Shown here piece after piece: positions 1 to 4,429 of a DNA stretch of 8,230 nucleotides. Where the stretch lies: NCBI GenBank assembly GCA_003524435.1, contig DQHP01000016.1, positions 1 through 8,230 of the forward strand, written 5' to 3'. The notes below the pieces were generated by a model. The model searched no databases. It worked only from the letters and a program-made list of their open reading frames with translations, and was not told the origin of the DNA. The position numbers and the translations under genes were made by a program. This stretch comes from Microbacterium sp. (GTDB lineage Bacteria > Actinomycetota > Actinomycetes > Actinomycetales > Microbacteriaceae). Each line of letters starts with the position of its first letter. Positions within the stretch are counted from its first letter, which is position 1.

Positions 1-241
1 CGGAAGGTGGCGGCGCTGCACCGAACTTGGGTGGCGGCGGTACCTCGAAACCTTCGATGGCCGCGTCGGCATCCGGAATCGCGACCGTCTCCGGTGCCGG
101 GACAGCGAATGACTCTACGCCCGGCATGGGAGGAGCACTAGCGCCGGCCGACGGCTCGGGCGATCCGGCCGCGGACTCGGGCGCATCCGTCGTGCCATCC
201 TCGACGGAACCCTGCGGATCCTCTATATTTTCACCGCTCAC
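1..241 (-). CDS. Unrecognised Ala/Pro/Glu-rich protein, N-terminal part (cut by the window edge)
   Basis: An open minus-strand frame starts with GTG at 241 and stays open for 80 codons to the left edge. It begins MSGENIEDPQGSV and continues as a low-complexity, acidic and proline/alanine-rich stretch, becoming proline-rich (VPPPPKFGAAPPPS) at the edge. No domain, signal peptide or membrane segment lies in the visible part. In actinobacteria such Pro-rich N-termini often precede a small membrane domain, but that part would be outside the window, so no function is assigned. The gene lies 46 bp downstream of dcd on the same strand with no obvious terminator between them, so co-transcription is possible. 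The start has only a weak upstream purine stretch (AGGA about 8 nt before GTG). The plus-strand frame over the same bases is equally open but has no supporting start context. The minus reading is preferred because its composition is typical of a disordered tail and it fits the gene order. Confidence 0.55.
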   Translation of the reverse strand, partial: MSGENIEDPQGSVEDGTTDAPESAAGSPEPSAGASAPPMPGVESFAVPAPETVAIPDADAAIEGFEVPPPPKFGAAPPPS

Positions 242-287
242 GCTCTGATCCTACGTGTGCGTGTCGCCGATAGCATCCGGTTGTGAA

Positions 288-893
288 TCAGCCGCCGAGA
301 GACCCGACATCGATGTTGCCCACGTCGGTGCGGTGGAAATTCTGGAACGAACGGGATGCCGTCGGCCCGCGTTGCCCCTGATAACGGTTGCCGTACGGGC
401 CAGAGCCATAGGCGTTCTCGGCGGGCGAAGTGAGCCGGAAGAAACAGAGCTGGCCGATCTTCATCCCGGGCCACAGCTTAATCGGCAGCGTCGCAACGTT
501 TGCGAGCTCGAGCGTCACGTGACCGGTGAAGCCGGGGTCAATGAACCCGGCCGTGGAGTGCGTGATGAGCCCCAACCGTCCCAGCGAGCTTTTCCCTTCC
601 AGCCGCGCGGCGATGTCATCGGCAAGGCTGACCTGCTCGAAAGTCGCTCCGAGCGCGAATTCACCGGGGTGCAGGATGAACGGCTCGTCGGGCTTTACCT
701 CGATGAGGCGGGTGAGTTCAGGCTGATCTTCCGCCGGGTCGATGAAGGGGTATTTGTGGTTGTCGAAGAGACGAAAATACCGGTCAAGGCGCACGTCGAT
801 GCTCGATGGCTGGATCATCTCCGGCTCGTGTGGAGAAAGACCAATCCGGCCGGATGCGAGTTCTGCTTTGATGTCGCGGTCACTGAGAAGCAC
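288..893 (-). CDS. dcd: dCTP deaminase, predicted bifunctional dCTP deaminase/dUTP diphosphatase
   Basis: Cytosolic pyrimidine-nucleotide enzyme. Dcd deaminates dCTP to dUTP; the bifunctional type also hydrolyses it to dUMP, the precursor of dTMP, which keeps uracil out of DNA. The 201-residue product is collinear with actinobacterial Dcd. It shows QPSSIDVRL at 28-36, EGKSSLGRLGL at 99-109, the segment HSTAGFIDPGF at 112-122 with the likely catalytic Glu129 in TLEL, WPGMKIGQL near 141-149, and the C-terminal YQGQRGPTASR at 171-181 that closes over the nucleotide. The TAGFIDPGF form, rather than the TAHRIDPGW form I recall for E. coli, matches the mycobacterial bifunctional enzyme; the dUTPase activity is inferred from this. 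Residues after about 190 are a short extra tail. The GTG start gives the conserved MLLSDRDI N-terminus. It has no Shine-Dalgarno sequence but lies just after a TAGGCT box, suggesting a leaderless message. Confidence 0.96.
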   Translation of the reverse strand: MLLSDRDIKAELASGRIGLSPHEPEMIQPSSIDVRLDRYFRLFDNHKYPFIDPAEDQPELTRLIEVKPDEPFILHPGEFALGATFEQVSLADDIAARLEGKSSLGRLGLITHSTAGFIDPGFTGHVTLELANVATLPIKLWPGMKIGQLCFFRLTSPAENAYGSGPYGNRYQGQRGPTASRSFQNFHRTDVGNIDVGSLGG

Positions 894-899
894 GGCTAC

Positions 900-905
900 A
901 GCCTA
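900..905 (-). promoter_or_regulatory. Candidate -10 box of dcd (leaderless promoter)
   Basis: On the minus strand TAGGCT ends six bases before the GTG start of dcd. TANNNT boxes at this distance put the transcription start at or next to the start codon, as in many leaderless actinobacterial genes. No convincing -35 is seen 16-19 bp upstream, and the GTG has no Shine-Dalgarno sequence, which agrees with leaderless translation. This is an inference from position and motif only. Confidence 0.4.
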
Positions 906-996
906 CGGGCTGATGGCGCCGGGGCCGTGGTCGATGGTGTGGCCACCCGTCACTCGTGCGGGCCTGACGCCACGCGAGGTGTCGGAGTTGGTCGTC

Positions 997-1008
997 ATTT
1001 CACGAAAT
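997..1008. repeat. Short palindrome ATTTC-AC-GAAAT upstream of dcd
   Basis: Five-base arms ATTTC and GAAAT flank a two-base centre. It is a local AT-rich island in an otherwise very GC-rich spacer, about 105 bp upstream of the dcd start. It could be an operator or part of an upstream promoter. Nothing else in the sequence decides this. Confidence 0.3.
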
Positions 1009-1016
1009 AGCGGCCC

Positions 1017-1062
1017 AGTGCGACCCCCGCCCGTGCGGCAGCGACCAAGTGCGACCCCCGCC
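1017..1062. repeat. Direct repeat of a 15-nt GC-rich unit between lrp and dcd
   Basis: AGTGCGACCCCCGCC occurs exactly at 1017-1031 and again at 1048-1062, a 31-bp period. The 16 bases between the copies also include GCGACC and CCAAGT-like pieces. The spacer between dcd and the regulator (894-1110) holds this repeat, the palindrome at 997 and a GC hairpin at 1077, and no supportable gene. The repeat may belong to a dispersed intergenic family, but only one locus is visible here. Confidence 0.6.
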
Positions 1063-1076
1063 ACACCCGGCCCTAC

Positions 1077-1093
1077 TCGCGGCAGCCCCGCGA
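1077..1093 (-). terminator. GC-rich hairpin just after the Lrp-family gene
   Basis: TCGCGG and CCGCGA form a perfect 6-bp stem around a 5-base loop, 18 bp past the stop codon of the regulator on its strand. No T-run follows on the minus strand, so it is not a textbook intrinsic terminator. GC hairpins without a U-tract are common after actinobacterial genes, which makes it a plausible transcript end, but not a sure one. Confidence 0.3.
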
Positions 1094-1110
1094 TAACGAC
1101 CAGATGCCCC

Positions 1111-1587
1111 TTACGTGTGCCGACGCGGGGCGTGCTCGAAGATCAAGCTCGTTGTCGTGCCGGCAACCTCTTCACGCACGCTGATGGTGTCGGCCACGAG
1201 TTCACGCAGCGCCTGCGCGTCGCGCACGGCGACATGCACAAGGAAGTCGCGATCACCGGCAAGAAAGTACACGTGGCGCGTCGCCGGGAGTGATTCGAGT
1301 TCGCGCTGGAACCGACGAAGGCCGCCCCTGGCGTGTGCCTGCAGACGAATCGTGATGAGAGCTTCGAGGTGAAGGCCGAGGGCTGCGGGGTCGATTTCGG
1401 CGCGGAATCCAACGACCGCGCCGGAGCTCACGAGAGCCCGCATTCGCTTGTGGCAGGTGGATTCTGACACGCCCACTCGACGCGCGAGATCGGCGTTGGA
1501 CGCACGCCCGTCGCGCTCGAGTTCAGCGAGGATGGCGCGATCAATACGATCAAGGTCGTCGTACGGCGAAGATTCTGTGTCTGGCAT
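1111..1587 (-). CDS. Lrp/AsnC-family transcriptional regulator
   Basis: DNA-binding regulator that senses an amino acid or related small molecule. The 158-residue product has the N-terminal helix-turn-helix (about residues 12-61: LDRIDRAILAELERDGR, then ADLARRVGVSESTCHKRMRAL as recognition region) and a C-terminal RAM/AsnC ligand domain (about 72-150) with the family-typical AGDRDFLVHVAV stretch. Family length is usually 145-165 residues. The start at 1587 is chosen over an in-frame start 39 nt upstream because AGGAG lies 8 nt before this ATG, and the upstream alternative would translate through a palindrome. The gene is divergent from a DadA-like oxidoreductase, an arrangement known for regulators such as DadR/BkdR that control the neighbouring catabolic gene and themselves. 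The effector is therefore probably a D- or L-amino acid used by that enzyme; this is inferred, not seen. Confidence 0.93.
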   Translation of the reverse strand: MPDTESSPYDDLDRIDRAILAELERDGRASNADLARRVGVSESTCHKRMRALVSSGAVVGFRAEIDPAALGLHLEALITIRLQAHARGGLRRFQRELESLPATRHVYFLAGDRDFLVHVAVRDAQALRELVADTISVREEVAGTTTSLIFEHAPRRHT

Positions 1588-1595
1588 GAGAGAAA

Positions 1596-1600
1596 CTCCT
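1596..1600 (-). promoter_or_regulatory. Ribosome binding site deciding the start of the Lrp-family gene
   Basis: AGGAG on the minus strand, 8 nt before the ATG at 1587. It lies directly downstream of the palindrome at 1605-1623, so a hairpin formed there in the mRNA would sit immediately beside the ribosome site. Confidence 0.75.
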
Positions 1601-1604
1601 GTCA

Positions 1605-1623
1605 TGCAGAAGATTCTTCTGCA
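1605..1623. promoter_or_regulatory. Candidate Lrp-family operator: 19-nt palindrome
   Basis: TGCAGAAGA-T-TCTTCTGCA is a perfect 9-bp inverted repeat around one central base. It lies in the 127-bp spacer between the divergent regulator and oxidoreductase genes and starts at about +1 to +2 of the predicted regulator transcript. Lrp/AsnC proteins often bind imperfect palindromes of about 15 bp beside their own gene. Autorepression, and possibly control of the divergent gene, is the simplest reading. In mRNA it would also be a stable hairpin next to the ribosome site. Confidence 0.6.
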
Positions 1624-1630
1624 CAATCAC

Positions 1631-1659
1631 GATATACCGAGGATTCCTATCGATCTCAT
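1631..1659 (-). promoter_or_regulatory. Candidate promoter of the Lrp-family gene
   Basis: On the minus strand a -35-like ATGAGA (1654-1659) and a -10-like TATATC (1631-1636) are 17 bp apart, each matching the consensus at four of six positions. Transcription would start near 1624, giving a leader of roughly 37 nt that opens with the palindrome. No equally good promoter is seen for the divergent gene; a weak TTGTTT lies at 1659-1664 but has no well-spaced -10. Confidence 0.45.
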
Positions 1660-1704
1660 TGTTTCGCTACGCGATTCTGTCATCGTTAACCTCAACTGTT
1701 CTAT

Positions 1705-1709
1705 GGAGG
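1705..1709 (+). promoter_or_regulatory. Ribosome binding site deciding the start of the DadA-like gene
   Basis: GGAGG lies 5 nt before the ATG at 1715. It fixes the start there, although the frame stays open 267 nt further upstream through the antisense strand of the regulator. Confidence 0.8.
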
Positions 1710-1714
1710 TTGCA

Positions 1715-2938
1715 ATGGCGCACTCAATCGTCATCGGCGCGGGCATGGTCGGACTCGCCACCGCATGGCATCTGCAGGAAAAGGGTGTCGAAGTCACGAT
1801 CCTCGATCGCGCGGGGGTCGCCGCCGGCTCGTCCTGGGGCAATGCTGGCTGGTTGACGCCGGGCAAAGCGATCCCGCTCGCTGACCCGAGCCTGTGGACG
1901 TACGGCCCGAAAGCATTGATCGATCCGGATGCTGCGTTGCACGTGCCGTTTCGAGTGGATGCCCGACTCTGGGGCTTTCTCGCTCGCTTCGCTGCGCACG
2001 GCACCCAGCGTGCGTGGGATCGCACAATGGCGGCGCTCACCCCGATCGACAAGATCGCACTGGAGAGTTTCGACGAACTAACCGACGGCGGCGTCGATTC
2101 GTGGACCAAGGAAGGCCCGTTCATCATCGGCTTCACCGACGATGCGTATTCAAAGGCCTTCCGGCGTGAAATCGAAGGGGTCGCGCGGCACGGCCAAGAA
2201 GTTCCTCTGGAGCGTCTTGAGAATCCACGCGAGTTGGCGCCGATGCTCTCAGATGCCGTGAAAGCTGTATACCGGCTCGATGGGCAGCGGTTCCTCGAGC
2301 CGGGGCCTTTCGTGCAGGCGTTGGCGGATGCTGTGGTCGCTCGCGGTGCGACGCTGCGCACAGACGCCAATGTGGTGGACGTCGGTGGCGGGAGTTCGCC
2401 GAGCGTGACTCTTGCAGACGGCGAACGCCTCTCGGCCGACTCGGTCGTCGTCGCCACGGGAGCATGGATGCCGAAACTCGCGCGCAAGCTCGGAGTGAAG
2501 GTGCCGGTACAGGCGGGACGCGGGTACTCGTTCACCGTTGACACTGATGAGCCAGCGACGCATCCTCTCTATCTGCCGGTGCAGCGCATCGCGTGCACGC
2601 CGTACCAGGGGCGCTTCCGCATCGCCGGCACGATGGAGTTTCGCGGCCCGGACGAGCTGCTCCAGCCACGCCGCATCCAGGCGATCATCAACCAGTCACG
2701 CGCGCTGATGCAGGGCGTCAACCTCGACGATCGACACGACGAGTGGGTCGGCTCGCGCCCGGTGACTCCGGACGGGCTGCCGCTGGTTGGCGCCACACGT
2801 GCGGCTGGTGTTTACGTCGCCGGTGGCCACGGCATGTGGGGCATCGTCCTCGGGCCCGCGACCGGCAAGCTGCTCGCCGAGCAGATCGTCACCGGTAAGA
2901 CGCACCCCGCGATCGCACCGTTCGATCCGCTGCGGTGA
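1715..2938 (+). CDS. FAD-dependent amino-acid oxidoreductase, DadA/DAO family
   Basis: Probable D-amino-acid dehydrogenase or related amine oxidase, which oxidises an amino acid to the 2-oxo acid and ammonia using FAD. The 407-residue length is typical of DadA. The N-terminus holds the Rossmann FAD motif GAGMVG (8-13) with the ribose-binding acid at Asp31 in ILDR, followed by SSWGNAGWLTPG (39-50), the FAD-contacting segment usual in this family. Near the C-terminus, GSRPVTPDGLPLVG (about 346-359) and GGHGMWGIVLGPATG (about 370-384) are the conserved flavin/substrate-site segments. No signal peptide is seen, so it is cytosolic or membrane-associated. Divergence from an Lrp-family regulator across a palindrome supports amino-acid catabolism. 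The exact substrate (D-alanine, another D-amino acid, glycine or sarcosine-like amines) cannot be told from sequence. The gene ends 49 bp before a tRNA gene. Confidence 0.9.
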   Translation: MAHSIVIGAGMVGLATAWHLQEKGVEVTILDRAGVAAGSSWGNAGWLTPGKAIPLADPSLWTYGPKALIDPDAALHVPFRVDARLWGFLARFAAHGTQRAWDRTMAALTPIDKIALESFDELTDGGVDSWTKEGPFIIGFTDDAYSKAFRREIEGVARHGQEVPLERLENPRELAPMLSDAVKAVYRLDGQRFLEPGPFVQALADAVVARGATLRTDANVVDVGGGSSPSVTLADGERLSADSVVVATGAWMPKLARKLGVKVPVQAGRGYSFTVDTDEPATHPLYLPVQRIACTPYQGRFRIAGTMEFRGPDELLQPRRIQAIINQSRALMQGVNLDDRHDEWVGSRPVTPDGLPLVGATRAAGVYVAGGHGMWGIVLGPATGKLLAEQIVTGKTHPAIAPFDPLR

Positions 2939-2960
2939 TCGCAGCCAGTCTCAACTTTGT

Positions 2961-2966
2961 TATGCT
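2961..2966 (+). promoter_or_regulatory. Candidate -10 box of the tRNA-Gly gene
   Basis: TATGCT lies 21 bp upstream of the first tRNA base, leaving a short 5' leader for RNase P. The -35 position would fall at the stop codon of the preceding gene and is weak there. The box suggests the tRNA is transcribed on its own rather than only by read-through. Confidence 0.4.
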
Positions 2967-2987
2967 GGCCGAGCGCCGAAAGGCTGC

Positions 2988-3058
2988 GGGACTGTAGTTC
3001 AATGGTAGAACTTCTGCTTCCCAAGCAGATAGCGCGGGTTCGATTCCCGTCAGTCCCT
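2988..3058 (+). tRNA. tRNA-Gly, anticodon CCC
   Basis: A full cloverleaf can be folded by hand. The acceptor stem GGGACTG pairs with CAGTCCC. The D arm is GTTC/GAAC with AATGGTA in the loop. The anticodon stem TCTGC/GCAGA has loop TTCCCAA (anticodon CCC, reading GGG). The variable loop is TAGC, and the T arm GCGGG/CCCGT has loop TTCGATT. The discriminator is T3058, and the genome encodes CCA at 3059-3061. At 71 nt plus CCA the length suits a bacterial tRNA-Gly. It decodes the GGG glycine codon. Confidence 0.97.
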
Positions 3059-3071
3059 CCACAGCAGAGAG

Positions 3072-3097
3072 TCCCTGGTCATACTGGGGATTTTCTC
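3072..3097 (+). terminator. Intrinsic terminator after tRNA-Gly
   Basis: TCCCTGGT and ACTGGGGA form an 8-bp stem (two G-U pairs) with the three-base loop CAT, starting 10 bp after the CCA end and followed by TTTTCTC. Position, stem and T-rich tail fit rho-independent termination of the tRNA transcript. Confidence 0.65.
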
Positions 3098-3149
3098 ATT
3101 TCGGCCACAACCGCCGAACAGCTACTTCGCCGAGGATCCCGGGCGCAAC

Positions 3150-3183
3150 CGTTCTCACGTGGACGAATAGGCTCATGAGAACG
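3150..3183. promoter_or_regulatory. Inverted repeat around the -10 box of the ankyrin-like gene
   Basis: CGTTCTCA (3150-3157) and TGAGAACG (3176-3183) are perfect 8-bp inverted arms with an 18-bp spacer. Inside the spacer, TAGGCT at 3168-3173 is a good actinobacterial -10 box for the gene starting at 3215. The layout resembles an operator straddling a promoter, but no -35 is convincing and no regulator is nearby. It could also be a chance repeat or an mRNA stem. Confidence 0.35.
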
Positions 3184-3214
3184 AAGCGATCACGAAACGT
3201 AGCGAGGGAGCCCT

Positions 3215-3769
3215 ATGACGAACCCCATCTTTTGGGCAGAAGAGGCCGACGAACAGGAATTTCTCGCCGCATACGACCCTGCGGTGACCCCGACATATCA
3301 ATCAGAGGTTTTGGGGGAAACAGTGCTCTTCGGGGCGCTCTCCAATCTCAACCCTGATGCGCGCGTCACGATCGCGAACAGATTGTTGGATGACGGCGCC
3401 GATCCGAGCGTTGTGACTCGTAGCGGCACGACGGTTCTGCACGTTCTCTTGGCGAATCCCGAACCCGGTCCGGAAGGTGACGCGCACCTGCTGCGACGTC
3501 TTCTTGCCGGTGGCGCTCCGATCAATCGCATCGATTCGAAACGCGGCGCCCCGCTCGCCATCCTGTTCGACAACTACATGCTCGAGGACGACGAGGCGGA
3601 ACCGTACTACGAGGCTTTCTTCGAGCGCCCCGACCTCAATCTCGACGCGTGGGGGAGCATGGGGCTGAGGACCGTGCGTGAATCGATCGAGATGGCAGCT
3701 GAGAATCGCCCCATCCCCTACCGGATGATGATCGACTATGACAAGCGGAAGAGCGCTGTCCATGAGTGA
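3215..3769 (+). CDS. Small ankyrin-repeat-like protein
   Basis: An acidic, soluble 184-residue protein with no signal peptide or membrane segment. It contains degenerate ankyrin-type helix-turn-helix units: about residues 36-65 (ETVLFGALSNL to NRLLDDGADPS), 70-104 (GTTVLHVLLA to RRLLAGGAPIN) and a weaker one at 111-144 (GAPLAILFDN to FFERPDLNLD). LLDDGADPS and LLAGGAPIN are the clearest family signatures. Such repeats bind other proteins. Stand-alone bacterial proteins of this size are sometimes found as immunity or accessory proteins beside toxins, but no toxin is seen here, so no function is claimed. The start is supported by a GAGGGAG stretch shortly before ATG. It follows a tRNA gene and terminator and precedes a small DUF2945 gene by 57 bp on the same strand. 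Confidence 0.82.
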   Translation: MTNPIFWAEEADEQEFLAAYDPAVTPTYQSEVLGETVLFGALSNLNPDARVTIANRLLDDGADPSVVTRSGTTVLHVLLANPEPGPEGDAHLLRRLLAGGAPINRIDSKRGAPLAILFDNYMLEDDEAEPYYEAFFERPDLNLDAWGSMGLRTVRESIEMAAENRPIPYRMMIDYDKRKSAVHE

Positions 3770-3826
3770 AACGCCTGAGAACCCTGCAGTGCGATAATCG
3801 AGGCAACCGAGAACAGAGCTGAGCTG

Positions 3827-4042
3827 ATGACAAAGCACTTCACGGTCGGCGACCATGTCGGCTGGAACTCCGAAGCAGGACAGGTCAGCGGTCACATCAC
3901 GAAAGTGCACACCGCCGATTTCGATTACAAAGGCCATACACATCGCGCGAGCGAGGATGACCCGCAGTACGAGATCAAAAGTGACAAAACCGATCACATC
4001 GCCGCGCACAAAGGCACTGCTTTGAAGCGCCTTTCAGACTGA
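3827..4042 (+). CDS. HVA1/TUDOR-like small protein (DUF2945 family)
   Basis: A 71-residue protein matching the pattern of the hypervirulence-associated TUDOR-domain family (DUF2945). An N-terminal FTVGDHVGWNSEAGQVSGHITKV forms the small beta-barrel start, then KGHTHRASEDDPQYEIKSDKT and the C-terminal AAHKGTALKRL, with the ASEDDPQY, KSDKT and AAHK blocks at the expected spacing. Length is normal and complete. The biochemical role of the family is not established; members are common, single-copy, soluble proteins in soil bacteria, and the name does not imply virulence here. The start has only a weak ribosome site, while GATAAT at 3793-3798 could be a -10 box of its own promoter. It is convergent with the fucose gene cluster. 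Confidence 0.88.
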   Translation: MTKHFTVGDHVGWNSEAGQVSGHITKVHTADFDYKGHTHRASEDDPQYEIKSDKTDHIAAHKGTALKRLSD

Positions 4043-4050
4043 TTCCACGT

Positions 4051-4066
4051 CGGGGGTGCACCCCCG
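4051..4066. terminator. Perfect 16-nt palindrome at the convergent junction
   Basis: CGGGGGTGCACCCCCG is self-complementary over its whole length. It lies between two convergent stop codons where a bidirectional terminator is expected. It lacks a downstream T-run and, having no free loop, would fold with a strained tip, so the terminator role is only likely. Confidence 0.4.
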
Positions 4067-4104
4067 TCGAGTGTGCACCCCCGTCGAGTGTGCACCCGTC
4101 GGGG
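4056..4104. repeat. 17-nt tandem repeat, two exact copies and one degenerate
   Basis: GTGCACCCCCGTCGAGT occurs at 4056-4072 and, identically, at 4073-4089. A third copy from 4090 has lost two C residues and ends GTCGGGG. GTGCAC thus recurs three times at an exact 17-bp period. The repeat fills almost all of the 63-bp gap between convergent genes. Confidence 0.85.
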
Positions 4105-4105
4105 C

Positions 4106-4429
4106 TCAATCGACGTGGAACACCTCGGGCAGCGCATGCCACCACTCGCCTTCTTCGCGTTCGGCGACAGGTCGCTGCATCGGCTCGCACAGCGCCCACC
4201 ATCGTTGCGTCGTCGGGTCCTGAGCCATCGCCGCCATGTCGGCGACATAGTCGTCCCCGACGTACTCAAAGAACGAGAACAGCATCGTGCCGTAGCGATA
4301 GATCGAGTAGTTGCGAATACCGCTCGCTTCGATCTGGGCGAGCACGTCCGGCCAGACTTCTCGGTGGATACGCTCGTATTCCTCGATCTGTTCCGGATCG
4401 AGGTTGATGACCTGCGCGACGCGCTTCAT
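4106..4429 (-). CDS. rhaM: L-rhamnose mutarotase family protein, probably the sugar mutarotase of the L-fucose pathway
   Basis: Interconverts alpha and beta anomers of a 6-deoxy sugar. The 107-residue length is that of RhaM (DUF718, ferredoxin-like dimer). Visible family features are YERIHREVWPDV (18-29) with Tyr18 and His22 in the positions of the known catalytic pair, NYSIYRYG (40-47), FSFFEYVGDDY (51-61) and QRWWALCEPMQ (75-85). It is the last gene of the leftward arm. Its ATG overlaps the stop of the aldo/keto reductase gene as ATGA, so translation is probably coupled. No rhamnose isomerase or kinase is near. In this setting the natural substrate may be L-fucose or a related 6-deoxyhexose, supplying the anomer used by the dehydrogenase. 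That is inferred from context; the fold family itself is clear. Confidence 0.92.
   Translation of the reverse strand: MKRVAQVINLDPEQIEEYERIHREVWPDVLAQIEASGIRNYSIYRYGTMLFSFFEYVGDDYVADMAAMAQDPTTQRWWALCEPMQRPVAEREEGEWWHALPEVFHVD

Larger units (their letters stand above)
4043..4120. repeat. 10-bp inverted repeat bracketing the convergent gene junction
   Basis: TTCCACGTCG (4043-4052), directly after the stop of the HVA1-like gene, is the exact reverse complement of CGACGTGGAA (4111-4120), which encodes the last codons of the mutarotase gene. The arms enclose a tandem repeat. Transcribed from either side, the RNA could form a long-range stem, so the structure may end transcripts from both directions, although it has no T-run. 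Confidence 0.55.

Noticed and set aside
305..315. GACATCGATGT in dcd as another copy of the fucose operator
   Set aside because: It lacks the central base of the ACATC-N-GATGT motif and lies within conserved dcd codons far from any fucose gene; a chance palindrome is more likely.
901..996. Minus-strand 31-codon ORF upstream of dcd (ATG at 996, TAG at 901)
   Set aside because: No ribosome site, no recognisable product, and its 3' end overlaps the presumed dcd -10 box. It is too short to support as a gene.
255..1010. Long plus-strand open frame of 251 codons opposite dcd
   Set aside because: It is antisense to an unmistakable dcd gene, its product shows no recognisable domain, and long antisense frames are expected in GC-rich coding DNA.
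1448..1714. In-frame upstream extension of the DadA-like gene
   Set aside because: It is antisense to the regulator gene and crosses the regulatory spacer. The Rossmann motif expected at the N-terminus begins right after the ATG at 1715, which has a GGAGG site.
1627..2544. Minus-strand open frame of 305 codons opposite the DadA-like gene
   Set aside because: Serine/arginine/threonine-rich shadow of a clear FAD enzyme gene, with no domain of its own.
3302..4009. Minus-strand 235-codon frame opposite the ankyrin-like and HVA1-like genes
   Set aside because: It covers two plus-strand genes with family signatures. The antisense product has no recognisable feature.
2988..4042. Genomic island inserted at the tRNA-Gly 3' end
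   Set aside because: No integrase and no repeated tRNA 3' end is found in the window, and base composition does not visibly change, so there is no support beyond the tRNA position.
4043..4105. CRISPR array
   Set aside because: The repeated unit is 17 bp with no spacers, the copies are directly adjacent, and no cas gene is present.
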